Below, one piece after another: positions 36,055 through 45,077 of a DNA stretch of 64,000 bases. The position numbers and the translations under genes are program-made. The notes beneath the pieces were generated by a model. That model had not been told where the DNA came from. It was given only the letters and a program-made list of their open reading frames with translations, and ran no database searches. Position 1 is the stretch's first letter. Every line of letters starts with the position of its first letter. Source of the DNA: JBNKEI01 sp050288705 (GTDB lineage Bacteria > Myxococcota > Myxococcia > Myxococcales > UBA5297); the NCBI GenBank assembly GCA_050288705.1, contig JBNKEI010000156.1, positions 9,722-73,721 of the forward strand. Reading direction: 5' to 3'.

Positions 36055-36574
36055 TCAATTTAACGTCAAAACGGCAGCAGCGATCGCCAGTAGCCCAACA
36101 GTCCACCTCTTTTACATTGAAATCTTTACCTGTGTACTCCTTGAGAATACCGGCCACAAAGCCCTCGTCATAAACGCAAATGGTCTCATCAGAAATAGGC
36201 AATCCCGAGCAGTCGAGATCCTCTTCGATTGTCAAGGTAAACTCAAGCTTTTCTAGGTCGGCTTTCTCAATGCGGACAATCCCTACTTTCAGTTCGCGAA
36301 GCTTTTTCTGCAAATTGGCAATAAAGTCACTAAAAGGAAGCTCAGTGTTCAATACGTTACGACAAAGCTGGATGCCCGCCAATTTGCCGGCATCGAAGAA
36401 TACCTGGTTGGTTTTCTCCGTACCAACGTGCATAATTAGGGCCTCGCGTAGCGTGTATTGCATGAGACGGTAAGCGATAACCGGCATCATCTGGCCAAGA
36501 TTAGGGCGTCCCATCTCGATATCGCCAAGATCGCTCCATTGGAACTTGCTATAATCGCGTTCTTCTTTAAACAC
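36041..36574 (-). CDS. V4R-domain sensor protein
   Basis: 177 residues. The C-terminal half matches the V4R (4-vinyl reductase) small-molecule-binding domain: YDEGFVAGILKEYTGKDF, VKEVDCWATGDRCCRF, with the Cys residues that often bind metal or ligand. It has no DNA-binding or catalytic part. First gene of a V4R-kinase-receiver operon, so it is probably the input module of that pathway. The ligand cannot be told; hydrocarbons, tetrapyrroles or metals are used by relatives. Divergent from uvrA. Confidence 0.8.
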   Translation of the reverse strand: MFKEERDYSKFQWSDLGDIEMGRPNLGQMMPVIAYRLMQYTLREALIMHVGTEKTNQVFFDAGKLAGIQLCRNVLNTELPFSDFIANLQKKLRELKVGIVRIEKADLEKLEFTLTIEEDLDCSGLPISDETICVYDEGFVAGILKEYTGKDFNVKEVDCWATGDRCCRFDVKLNARS

Positions 36575-36773
36575 TGCCCACCCCGGTTCAAAGCTTAAGT
36601 TTTAAGGCGAATGGTTTGAAATTGGTTAGGATAGTACAATTTCCATAGCTGGTTGTACAATATTTACATCTTATTGAATTGACTCCATATCTGGTCGTCT
36701 TTATGACTACTCGCAACGCAGATGCTTGCGAAAATACTATGCGTTTGACCTTGAGAAGGAAGAGAGAGCAGTC

Positions 36774-39587
36774 GTGACTGAGCCTGACAAAATTTCTATT
36801 CGTGGCGCCAGAGAACACAATCTTAAAAACATTGATCTTGACATTCCAAAAAAGAGTTTAGTGGTCCTAACTGGAGTTTCCGGCTCGGGAAAAAGCTCGC
36901 TTGCCTTCGACACTCTTTATGCAGAAGGGCAGCGCCGCTACGTAGAAAGTTTGTCTGCCTATGCCCGCCAATTTCTGGGGCAAATGGAAAAACCTAAGTA
37001 TGAAACTATCCGCGGACTATCTCCGACCATTTCTATTGAGCAGAAAGCCGCATCCAACAATCCGCGATCTACGGTAGGAACGGTTACCGAAATTCATGAT
37101 TATTTGCGAGTGCTTTACGCGTCGATTGGGGTTCAGTACTGCCCTAGGTGTGGAAAACAAGTAGGTCGGCAAACAGCGCAGCAAATGGTGCAAGAACTCC
37201 TCAAGCTTCCTTCTGGCCAGAAATTTACCGTATTGGCGCCAGTAGTAGTAAGCAGGAAAGGTGAATATCGTGATGTTCTCGATGATTTGCGCAAGCGCGG
37301 TTTGCCACGAGTGCGCATTGATGGTCGAGTGTATCGGCTTGATGAAGATCGTGTTGAGCTGGACAAAAAATTAAAGCATGACATTCACATAGTAATCGAG
37401 CGGTTGATTATGAAGCCTGATTTGAAAGCCAGGTTGACCGATGCGGTAGAAATAGCACTTAAAGAAGGCAAGGGACAGATGGTATTGTCCGACGAAAAAA
37501 GTAGTCCTGCTTCCGATCGGGTTTTTAGTGAGCTGAATGCTTGTTTGTCTTGCGGCATTTCTTTTGGCGATCTTACTCCTCCCCATTTTTCGTTTAATAA
37601 TCCATTAGGAATGTGTCCAACCTGCAATGGTTTAGGAACTCGGCTGGAAATGGACCCCGACTTAATTATTCCCGATTGTAATAAGAGCATTCGTGAAGGT
37701 GCAGTAGAGCCATGGGCAGGAATAATGGCCCGCTTCGACAGTTTTAGTGGAGAAGTAATCGAGCAATTTGCGCAGACTCATAACATTGACTTAGATATTC
37801 CTTTTAAAAAATTGCCAAAAAAACAACAAGAGTTAATTCTATACGGAAACACACCGGATGGCTCTCGACCAAAACTGAGTTGGGGTCAATTCGAAGGGGT
37901 CGTTCCACAATTAATGCGACGTTTTAAACAAACCGAGTCCGAAGGTGCGCGTCGCTACTATATGAAATATTTTTCCAGCAAGCCGTGTACCGAATGTCAA
38001 GGAGCTCGATTAAAGCCAGAAAGTAGAGCGGTGAAAATTCATGGAAAAAGTATTGTAAATATTTCCGGGTTTACCATTGACCAAGCCTTTGATTTTGTGG
38101 TTTCTCTTCCTCTTTCCAAAACTGAAGAAAAAATTGCTCATGAGTTGCTTAAAGAAATTCGTACTCGTTTAGGGTTTTTAAAAAATGTAGGGTTAGGATA
38201 TCTTTCTTTGGACCGGACGGCTTCCACTCTTTCTGGCGGTGAAAGCCAAAGAATTCGTTTAGCTTCACAAATTGGAAGCGAATTAACCGGGGTTATTTAT
38301 ATTTTGGATGAGCCTTCAATTGGTTTGCATCAGCGCGATAACGGAAAGCTATTGGTCACTCTCAAAAGGCTTAGAGACATTGGTAATTCAGTGATAGTGG
38401 TAGAACATGATGAAGAAACTATACGTGACTCCGATTGGATTGTGGATTTTGGACCGGGAGCTGGAGAATTGGGAGGAGAGGTAGTAGCATCAGGAAATTT
38501 GCAGCAGGTAATGAAAAATCCGGCATCATTAACCGGTGCTTACCTTTCGGGGCGAAAAGAAATACCTATTCCTGAGAAACGGCGTACGTTGAAAGATTCT
38601 CGCATTCGTATTGAAGGAGCTTCCGAAAATAATTTAAAAGAAATTGATGTAGAAATTCCTTTAGGCTTATTTGTGGCAGTAACTGGAGTATCTGGCGCAG
38701 GGAAATCCACGTTAATAAATGATATTTTGTTCCCCGCACTTGCTAGGGCTTTGTATAGTAGTAGGGAAAACTCGGGAAAACATAAAAAAATCAAAGGCTT
38801 AGAATACTTGGACAAGGTGATCGATATCGATCAAAAACCCATTGGAAGAACTCCTCGTTCTAATCCAGCAACCTATACCAAAGTATTCGACGCCATTCGC
38901 GAACTATTTGCCCAGACCACCGAAGCCAAAACATACGGGTACACTCCGGGTAGATTTTCTTTCAATGTTAAAGGAGGAAGGTGCGAGGAATGCGAAGGAG
39001 CGGGGGTAAAGCTGGTAGAGATGCATTTTTTGCCAGATGTTTATGTTACTTGCGAAGCTTGCCAGGGAAGGCGTTTTAATGACGCTACACTTCGAGTTAA
39101 TTACAAAGGCAAAAACATTGCGGAAGTCTTGGAGTTAAGCGTACGCGAAGCCTTAGAGCATTTTTCGGTACATCGGGATATTGTTCGAATACTAAATACC
39201 CTTAGTGACGTGGGGCTTTCCTATATGAAATTGGGGCAAAGCTCCACCACGCTTTCTGGGGGGGAAGCGCAAAGAATAAAACTCTCGCGCGAACTTGCCA
39301 GAAGTTCCACTGGACGAACTTTGTATTTATTGGACGAACCTACTACCGGGCTACATTTTGACGATATTCAAAAGCTATTGAAAGTACTTAATCGATTGGT
39401 TGATGCGGGAAACACGGTGGTTGTGATTGAGCATAATCTTGATGTGATTAAGAGCGCGGATTGGATTATAGATTTGGGACCCGAGGGGGGAAATGCAGGT
39501 GGGCAATTAGTAGCTCAAGGAACCCCGGAAATGGTTGCCCAGGTCAAAGCAAGCTGGACTGGGCAATACTTGAAAGGCGTTTTATAG
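36774..39587 (+). CDS. uvrA: Excinuclease ABC subunit A
   Basis: 937 residues from the GTG at 36774, preceded by GAAGGAAG and matching the usual start before KISIRGAREHNLKNIDL; a TTG 16 codons upstream is not supported. Two ABC ATPase modules: Walker A GVSGSGKSS and GVSGAGKST, signatures LSGGESQRI and LSGGEAQRI. Zinc fingers lie in CLSC...CPTC and CEEC...CEAC. It scans DNA for bulky damage with UvrB in nucleotide excision repair. Full length, no defects seen. No SOS box was recognised upstream, but I could not search systematically. Confidence 0.96.
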   Translation: MTEPDKISIRGAREHNLKNIDLDIPKKSLVVLTGVSGSGKSSLAFDTLYAEGQRRYVESLSAYARQFLGQMEKPKYETIRGLSPTISIEQKAASNNPRSTVGTVTEIHDYLRVLYASIGVQYCPRCGKQVGRQTAQQMVQELLKLPSGQKFTVLAPVVVSRKGEYRDVLDDLRKRGLPRVRIDGRVYRLDEDRVELDKKLKHDIHIVIERLIMKPDLKARLTDAVEIALKEGKGQMVLSDEKSSPASDRVFSELNACLSCGISFGDLTPPHFSFNNPLGMCPTCNGLGTRLEMDPDLIIPDCNKSIREGAVEPWAGIMARFDSFSGEVIEQFAQTHNIDLDIPFKKLPKKQQELILYGNTPDGSRPKLSWGQFEGVVPQLMRRFKQTESEGARRYYMKYFSSKPCTECQGARLKPESRAVKIHGKSIVNISGFTIDQAFDFVVSLPLSKTEEKIAHELLKEIRTRLGFLKNVGLGYLSLDRTASTLSGGESQRIRLASQIGSELTGVIYILDEPSIGLHQRDNGKLLVTLKRLRDIGNSVIVVEHDEETIRDSDWIVDFGPGAGELGGEVVASGNLQQVMKNPASLTGAYLSGRKEIPIPEKRRTLKDSRIRIEGASENNLKEIDVEIPLGLFVAVTGVSGAGKSTLINDILFPALARALYSSRENSGKHKKIKGLEYLDKVIDIDQKPIGRTPRSNPATYTKVFDAIRELFAQTTEAKTYGYTPGRFSFNVKGGRCEECEGAGVKLVEMHFLPDVYVTCEACQGRRFNDATLRVNYKGKNIAEVLELSVREALEHFSVHRDIVRILNTLSDVGLSYMKLGQSSTTLSGGEAQRIKLSRELARSSTGRTLYLLDEPTTGLHFDDIQKLLKVLNRLVDAGNTVVVIEHNLDVIKSADWIIDLGPEGGNAGGQLVAQGTPEMVAQVKASWTGQYLKGVL

Positions 39588-39700
39588 AAAAAACATGGCT
39601 TTGCCGCAGATTAAATTGGATAGCTCGCTTAGCGCGGAGTGTTCCGAGGCCATGGCAGAGCGTTGACTATGCTGTGTTTCGCTAACGAATAAGCGCCTAA

Positions 39701-40789
39701 TCAAAACGCCCCGGTTAACGGCATGTCCCTCCTAAGAAAATCTATTGCAAATTGACGAGCCTTAGACAAAAGGTCTTTTACAGAATGTTGGCGCACACTG
39801 CCAAGGCTATTATCGACATAGTGGGAAACTGAGCGCGTATCGCTTACTATGTAGCCATCGGCTGTCACGATACAATGTTGCTTAAATGGTATATCGATCA
39901 GGCCGAAGTTTAGTCGAAGAAAACTCGATACTTCTGGCAGTTCAGCTTTTTCCTGTGAAAGGTAAGCAAGCAATTCCTGTTCAAACCACGGGTCTACTTG
40001 ACACAAAGAACGCACAATCTCTGAAGGAATAGCAAACCTGACAACGATTCCTAATGCCTGATATTCAGGCCGAGCCAAGAGTTTTTTCGTTTCTAAAATA
40101 GCTTGTCCGTATCCTTTTCCCTCAAGCAAAAGATCAGTCAGGGAGAGGGCAGAACCAAACGGTGTTACCGGCTGAAAAAAACAATTTCGTACACCTAGCT
40201 GTGATAAGGTATCAATTATTTCTGGAATTTGATGAATATTAGCTTTGTGAAGGACCGTTGCCGTGCTTACTCTTTCACTACCTAAAGCCAATATGATTTC
40301 TTTTAAATTCTTAATAATATGCTTAAACGTACCTTTGCCTCTCATGAAGTCGTGAGTACTTTCTAGCCCATCAATACTAATGTTAAGATGATCCAAATTT
40401 GAACGCTGTATGTCGTTAAGGTGCTTTCGGCAATTAAGACCATTGCTAATGGTACTTATATAAAGGTTATGATGTTCCTTCTTCTTGCTTAAATAGGCTA
40501 GAAGTTCCAAGGTAACGCGTTCTGTAAACGGTTCTCGTCCAGCCAGGTGAATGGATTTCACGCCAAGGTCGACGAATTGCTCGATAATGCCTTGCCATTC
40601 CTGTAGAGAAAGGGGACGATCAACGGAACGAACATCGCCAAGAAAGCAATGTCTACACTTTAATGGGCAGCGATCGCTAACATATAAATGCGCCGAATTG
40701 ATGCGCAGCTTGTCGTCTTCTTGCAAGCCTCTAAGGATATTGTGATGCAGAATACCTTTGTCTAATGCCTCCCAGAATTGATTTATCAT
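39701..40789 (-). CDS. Radical SAM enzyme of the lanthipeptide cluster, SPASM-like end without cysteines
   Basis: 362 residues. The [4Fe-4S]/SAM motif is CPLKCRHC (Cx3Cx2C), the SAM-binding GGEP is AGREP, and LNISIDGL is typical of peptide-modifying radical SAM enzymes. The C-terminus keeps a SPASM-like layout (HCIVTADGYIVSD ... GSVRQHSVKDLL), but only one Cys remains, so extra Fe-S clusters are probably absent. It lies 45 bases after lanM in the same direction, suggesting that it acts on the same peptides. Reaction unknown: epimerisation, cross-link or methylation are all possible. A general radical SAM gene placed here by chance cannot be excluded. Confidence 0.85.
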   Translation of the reverse strand: MINQFWEALDKGILHHNILRGLQEDDKLRINSAHLYVSDRCPLKCRHCFLGDVRSVDRPLSLQEWQGIIEQFVDLGVKSIHLAGREPFTERVTLELLAYLSKKKEHHNLYISTISNGLNCRKHLNDIQRSNLDHLNISIDGLESTHDFMRGKGTFKHIIKNLKEIILALGSERVSTATVLHKANIHQIPEIIDTLSQLGVRNCFFQPVTPFGSALSLTDLLLEGKGYGQAILETKKLLARPEYQALGIVVRFAIPSEIVRSLCQVDPWFEQELLAYLSQEKAELPEVSSFLRLNFGLIDIPFKQHCIVTADGYIVSDTRSVSHYVDNSLGSVRQHSVKDLLSKARQFAIDFLRRDMPLTGAF

Positions 40790-40833
40790 AATAGTATTGC
40801 TTTCTAAAAAGTGTTGAAATATCCCTGATAACG

Positions 40834-43800
40834 CTATTCCCAGAGCAGTACACTGGGCACTTGATCAGGGAAAGCGACCCTCAGCAATTCGTAACCTATG
40901 CCAGCCGTTCCCTGGAACAGTCCGGGATTGTAGGCCTGACGGGGAAGTCTGGAGAGAAGACGAAAGCCTCCGTGCTGTTCCGACCTGCGAACAAGCGCAG
41001 AGCTCCACTGGCGTGCCACTTCCAAAAAATGAGGTTGCTGGAGACGTTGAGAGGCAGCTACCAACAATTCGATGCGTCCACCATTGCCACAACAAAGGGA
41101 ATCGACCTCTTGTAATCCGATTTTCTGCGTCGTTTTCAAGGCTGCAGCCAGATCAGCCCGTACCTGTGTAGTGTCAAGAACTGCCAGTCCCCCAAGGCGA
41201 GCCAGACCTATCCCTGCAGCTCCATGACACCAGGCTACTGGCGCAGTGTGAAATGCATGTACGTCTGTCTCTTTAGACTGTTCTCTCAAATCTGGCCAGT
41301 TTTCCTCTTCTTGCCGGAAGAGGGACTGTTCAAATCCCAGCGCTTCTTCGGCAGCATCCTTCCAGATCTGCTCGCCCGTCTCTTCTGTCAAGCGCAACAA
41401 GGCATAAGCAATCCCCGATGCTCCATGCGATAAACCGGTGAGCGGATGCGACTGGAATGCTGGCCAAGCTCGTCTCCCAGATGCCGTAGATACGCGCTGC
41501 GCCAGAAGATGCTGACCGCACCACCGTGCTCGTTGGAGTAGCTCGTCTATTTGCATGTGCTTATACAGAGACAACAGTCCTAGAAGTGCTCCTGCGCTTC
41601 CGCCGATGACGTCAAAGGATTGATCGGCCTGCACCCGTTGTTTTGTCAGTAAGAGCGAGGCATGCCAGGCTGCATCGAGCAGTTCTGGCAGATCGCACCA
41701 GAGCCCAATGCGCGAGAGAGCATACATGTATGAACCTAGTCCACTGGTTCCCCCAATCTCCCAGGTCCCTTCGGCAGGAAGCGATGAGGCATCCTTCAAG
41801 CTCTGGCAAAGAGGTTGTAGCGCCGAGCTGATCAGATCGCCAAAGGTGTTTTCCCGCGTAACGTTTTGGAGTGCGGCCAGAAAGAGCGTGATTCCGCAGG
41901 CCCCCTGATACAGGTTAAAGCCCACGAACTCTTGCCGAAACGTTTGCAGGGCGTCCTGGTAAAGCAGACCAATCCAGGTCCCTTCCCGGTGTGAGCGCTG
42001 ATCGCGATAGGCATGCGCATACAGATGTTGACCAATGTGGCGCGCGGTCTTAACTAGCTCAGTCGCCAAGAGACTCTGTTCTTGTTCTTGTTTATTGAGC
42101 GTGGAGAATTCGTCTCTGTTATCTCTCATTCCCGGCGCTTGTTGAGCGAGAAAAAATGCGGTGCAAATGAGGTGAATCTGTCGGGCTAAATCAGCTTCAT
42201 TGAATTCGGTCAGTAAGATCCTGGAACGCTCTAAGGCAGAGCAAGGAAAAATATGTGGGAGGATCTCTTTGTCATCAAGCAGTAGGTGATGACTTGAACC
42301 CCCTGTACCGAACCAGGGAATGTCCAGTCGCTGGAGGGACAATATTTCGGACTCGGCCACCTTCCAGAGAGCAGGATGCGTCTGCTTCTCCGGTAACGAT
42401 GTGGCAAAGACCTGCAATTCAATCCACCGGTCTGTTCCTTCACGCATATACTTGGGTTGCTTCAGGATCTGCAATGCCTTTGCATAGGTCTCTGTCGCTC
42501 GCCTGATAAAGCGAAGCGGACAGCCTTCAAAGGCGGCCAGGGGACCATCTAGCGCCAGCAGCTCGCTGCGATGAGTGAGCATGAAGCGATAGCCGGTCTC
42601 AAATCCTTTCACTACCTCATCGCCATATTCAAGAGGGTCTACAGCTTTCTCCTGCAATTGCACTGTATTGAGAAAGCGTTCCTTCATCAGTTGAACAACT
42701 TCCTGACTCATCGCATCAGTATTAACGTGCTTCCACATAAGCCGGGGACTCGTCTGGAGATGGTCCCTGCCCCTGCCTAAGCCAGAACAATCAAGAATAA
42801 TGACTGCCTTTGAGTCGACCCTCTCGAATCGACGCAATTCAGGCAAGAGAGAAGTATCCAAAACGGAATGCCGCCGGTTCAGCTGACCATCAGGGCGTGT
42901 AGCGCTGCGCTCCCACGGCTCCTTAAATCGTAGGCAAGGGGGAAAACCAGCAGTCATAATAGTTTCCAGATCGATAAGCATTGGGTTTGGCCCACTGGCA
43001 ATAAGATTACCATCATGCATATCGCTCCCCCCCAGGAGGTAAAGCCAGCACAGCAAGATCCCCGTTCTCTGATAGTAGGCTTGCACTTCTTGCTTGCTAG
43101 CGCAGGATTGCGTGGGCACATATTCTGCCCATCCATGCGTGGTCTTGTTTAAGACGAGTATGGGTCTTAGACAGGGTGAAAGCCCTTGCTTGTTTCCCCA
43201 GAGTAGCAAATTGGCAAAAGCCTGATCGACTGCAAGGTTTCTGGGTTTATAAACGACCTTCAGTCCCTCGGCAAAGGTCACAATAAAAACAGTCCGTCCA
43301 TGATGATGCGCATCAGAGCAGCCCGCTTGCACCTTGACGACTCGCCCTGCGGACACTCCATCATGAAACGTTTTCTCGATCTCCCTCAGATCGGCAGTCA
43401 GTCGATGCAGAAATTCTGTACAGATGTCAATCCAGTGCTCAACCTTCAAGACCAGGAGGCGAGCCAGCACGCTATACTCCTGGAAGAGGGAGAGCAATCC
43501 CTCCCCGCGATACTGTGCTACAAATGTCTCATAAAGCGCTCGACTTTCCCTTGAGAATGTTTCGTGGGCATGCTGCTGTCGGAGAAACGTGAATTCCAAC
43601 AGCAACACGTCCTCGGCCAGTCCACAGAGCTGTTGGAGCAACCAGCGTTCGAGTGAGATCTGAACCTCATCAACTAGCAGAGACTGCAAGTGGGCCGTTC
43701 GTTGCTCATACTGCTTCCGTGCATACCGGATAAAGGGGAGGAGTACTTCTTCGAACGGAAGCGGATCTGCTGCGCTCAGAGCGGGATCATGGGCGGCGAG

Positions 43801-44118
43801 ATAAGTATATTGAGAGAAATGAGAAACATCCTGTCTCACTACTTGTTTTAGCACGCCAATCCAGCTTGGCAGTGGCCCGGTTAGACGTTGTGGCGTGAAC
43901 AAAAAACGCCCAATGCGCGCCTGATCAAGGTCATGCTGAGCGAGAAAACGTTCAATCTTCTCACTATCAGTGGCTTCCACCAGAGCGTACAAATGCTCAA
44001 GACGGGCCTGAACATTGCTTTCGACTCCAATACATGTGTCTTCATTGTTCCAAAAGAGACGTTCTGGGGGGACACTGGCTCGAGCTGCAATCGCATCGAG
44101 CATCTCTCGATGCGTCAT
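40834..44118 (-). CDS. lanM: Class II lanthipeptide synthetase LanM, CCG-type
   Basis: 1094 residues. The N-terminal dehydratase (DUF4135) has VYKPRN (Lys291), the catalytic loop DMHDGN (366-371) and metal-binding DLET (383-386): it phosphorylates and eliminates Ser/Thr. The C-terminal LanC-like cyclase has TGLSHGASG, zinc ligand Cys964 in WCHG, then Cys1009-Cys1010 in CCG. Most LanMs have Cys-His-Gly; the Cys-Cys-Gly form is that of ProcM-type enzymes, which tend to be tolerant of varied substrates. Two precursor genes lie just upstream (62 bases from lanA1). Its base composition looks GC-richer than the precursors and the radical SAM gene, so it may have come separately. Confidence 0.95.
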   Translation of the reverse strand: MTHREMLDAIAARASVPPERLFWNNEDTCIGVESNVQARLEHLYALVEATDSEKIERFLAQHDLDQARIGRFLFTPQRLTGPLPSWIGVLKQVVRQDVSHFSQYTYLAAHDPALSAADPLPFEEVLLPFIRYARKQYEQRTAHLQSLLVDEVQISLERWLLQQLCGLAEDVLLLEFTFLRQQHAHETFSRESRALYETFVAQYRGEGLLSLFQEYSVLARLLVLKVEHWIDICTEFLHRLTADLREIEKTFHDGVSAGRVVKVQAGCSDAHHHGRTVFIVTFAEGLKVVYKPRNLAVDQAFANLLLWGNKQGLSPCLRPILVLNKTTHGWAEYVPTQSCASKQEVQAYYQRTGILLCWLYLLGGSDMHDGNLIASGPNPMLIDLETIMTAGFPPCLRFKEPWERSATRPDGQLNRRHSVLDTSLLPELRRFERVDSKAVIILDCSGLGRGRDHLQTSPRLMWKHVNTDAMSQEVVQLMKERFLNTVQLQEKAVDPLEYGDEVVKGFETGYRFMLTHRSELLALDGPLAAFEGCPLRFIRRATETYAKALQILKQPKYMREGTDRWIELQVFATSLPEKQTHPALWKVAESEILSLQRLDIPWFGTGGSSHHLLLDDKEILPHIFPCSALERSRILLTEFNEADLARQIHLICTAFFLAQQAPGMRDNRDEFSTLNKQEQEQSLLATELVKTARHIGQHLYAHAYRDQRSHREGTWIGLLYQDALQTFRQEFVGFNLYQGACGITLFLAALQNVTRENTFGDLISSALQPLCQSLKDASSLPAEGTWEIGGTSGLGSYMYALSRIGLWCDLPELLDAAWHASLLLTKQRVQADQSFDVIGGSAGALLGLLSLYKHMQIDELLQRARWCGQHLLAQRVSTASGRRAWPAFQSHPLTGLSHGASGIAYALLRLTEETGEQIWKDAAEEALGFEQSLFRQEEENWPDLREQSKETDVHAFHTAPVAWCHGAAGIGLARLGGLAVLDTTQVRADLAAALKTTQKIGLQEVDSLCCGNGGRIELLVAASQRLQQPHFLEVARQWSSALVRRSEQHGGFRLLSRLPRQAYNPGLFQGTAGIGYELLRVAFPDQVPSVLLWE

Positions 44119-44150
44119 GACCTATTCCTATTCACTTTACATTTCTGTAA

Positions 44151-44729
44151 TTCTTACGCACTTTCTCTTATAGATATTATTAGCAACTATAAGTAACGTT
44201 ATCTCCACATGGATCGCCGGTATCGCAGTTAGCGTTAGAACCCAAGTGCTGGAAAGACTTTAAGTTCTTTATGAGTACACTCAAGTCGGGGGCTTTTCCT
44301 CCGTTTTGTATTTCCTCTAAGGCATGCTTTGTGTTCATATCCTTCTTTGCTGTGATAAAGCGGTTATTGGCGCTCGAAGAATATGCGGGAGATGTTGCTT
44401 GATTTTGGTGGGACTCGTTACTTCTTGGTTTAGGAGCAGACGGAGATGATGCTTGCTTTCGATTGAGTCCATTGCTTGCGTTTGCTCCGCCCAATTTGCC
44501 TACTGACATAAACAATCTCCTTTTGACGTTTCGTGAATGTGCCAATATTGGCGTTTAGGTTCTTGAGACCATGGTTATCGTGACACACCTCCATTGGTTG
44601 CTCAAAAAGTTAAAAAAATAGCAAGCCGGATATGCTACGACGTATTCCTCAATTCCGCTCAAACGCTATGCATCACTCATGGGAAGAGTTGTGCTTCTTA
44701 CGCACTTTCTCTTATAGATATTATTAGCA
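44151..44729. repeat. Direct repeats flanking the two lanA 3' ends
   Basis: A 35-base identical sequence occurs at 44151-44185 and 44695-44729, spanning the last codons and the 3' flank of each precursor gene. The offset is 544 bases, the length of one gene plus its spacer. With the near-identical leader-coding parts this shows a tandem duplication, with the core-coding segment and the spacer diverging most. Confidence 0.8.
44180..44509 (-). CDS. lanA1: Lanthipeptide precursor LanA1
   Basis: 109 residues from ATG 44509, which has AAAGGAGA upstream; the same start aligns with its paralogue. Long leader: a Ser/Pro/Asn-rich N-terminal half (SSPSAPKPR), then a conserved helix region DMNTKHALEEIQNGGK and DLSVLIKNLKSF. 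The probable core is the last 19 or so residues ending CDTGDPCGDNVTYSC: three Cys with Ser/Thr partners. LanM would form up to three (methyl)lanthionine rings. No leader cleavage site of the double-Gly type sits directly before the core; GG lies about 35 residues upstream. Second of the two precursor genes in the transcript, nearest lanM. Confidence 0.85.
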   Translation of the reverse strand: MSVGKLGGANASNGLNRKQASSPSAPKPRSNESHQNQATSPAYSSSANNRFITAKKDMNTKHALEEIQNGGKAPDLSVLIKNLKSFQHLGSNANCDTGDPCGDNVTYSC

Positions 44730-45077
44730 TCGACGCGTGACGTGATTTTGACACACTGTACCAGTATCGCATGGAGATTTAGTATTTCCCAAGTCCTGAA
44801 AAGACTTTAAGTCCTTTATGAGTACACTCAAGTCGGGGGATTTTCCTCCGTTTTGTATTTCCTCTAAGGCATGCTTTGTGTTCATATCCTCCTTTGCTGC
44901 GATAAAGCGGTCCTTCAATAATGAGCTTGCACCATTGGCGCTCGAAGAATATGCGGGAGACGTTGCTTGTTTTTGGTCAGACCCGTTATTTCTTGGTTTA
45001 GGAGCAGACGGAGATGATGTTTGATTTAGATTGAGTCCATTGCTTCCGTTTGTTCCACTCAACTTGCCTACTGACAT
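44724..45077 (-). CDS. lanA2: Lanthipeptide precursor LanA2
   Basis: 117 residues from ATG 45077 (AAAGGAAA six bases upstream). It is a paralogue of LanA1 with a nearly identical leader, a seven-residue insert (around GASSLLKD) and the same helix region. The core ends CDTGTVCQNHVTRRC: the three Cys, the Thr of CDTG and the Thr of VT are all conserved, while residues between them vary, as expected if ring topology is kept and surface residues diversify. It is the first gene after the presumed promoter. A two-component lantibiotic or two independent variants are both possible. Confidence 0.85.
   Translation of the reverse strand: MSVGKLSGTNGSNGLNLNQTSSPSAPKPRNNGSDQKQATSPAYSSSANGASSLLKDRFIAAKEDMNTKHALEEIQNGGKSPDLSVLIKDLKSFQDLGNTKSPCDTGTVCQNHVTRRC

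Noticed and set aside
39588..39700. Search for a terminator or RNA between uvrA and the radical SAM gene
   Set aside because: No stable hairpin with a T-tract and no RNA-like pattern could be seen.
44151..44729. Two copies of a 35-base repeat near the lanA genes as a CRISPR or att site
   Set aside because: Only two copies, with coding sequence in between and a paralogous gene pattern; explained by tandem duplication.
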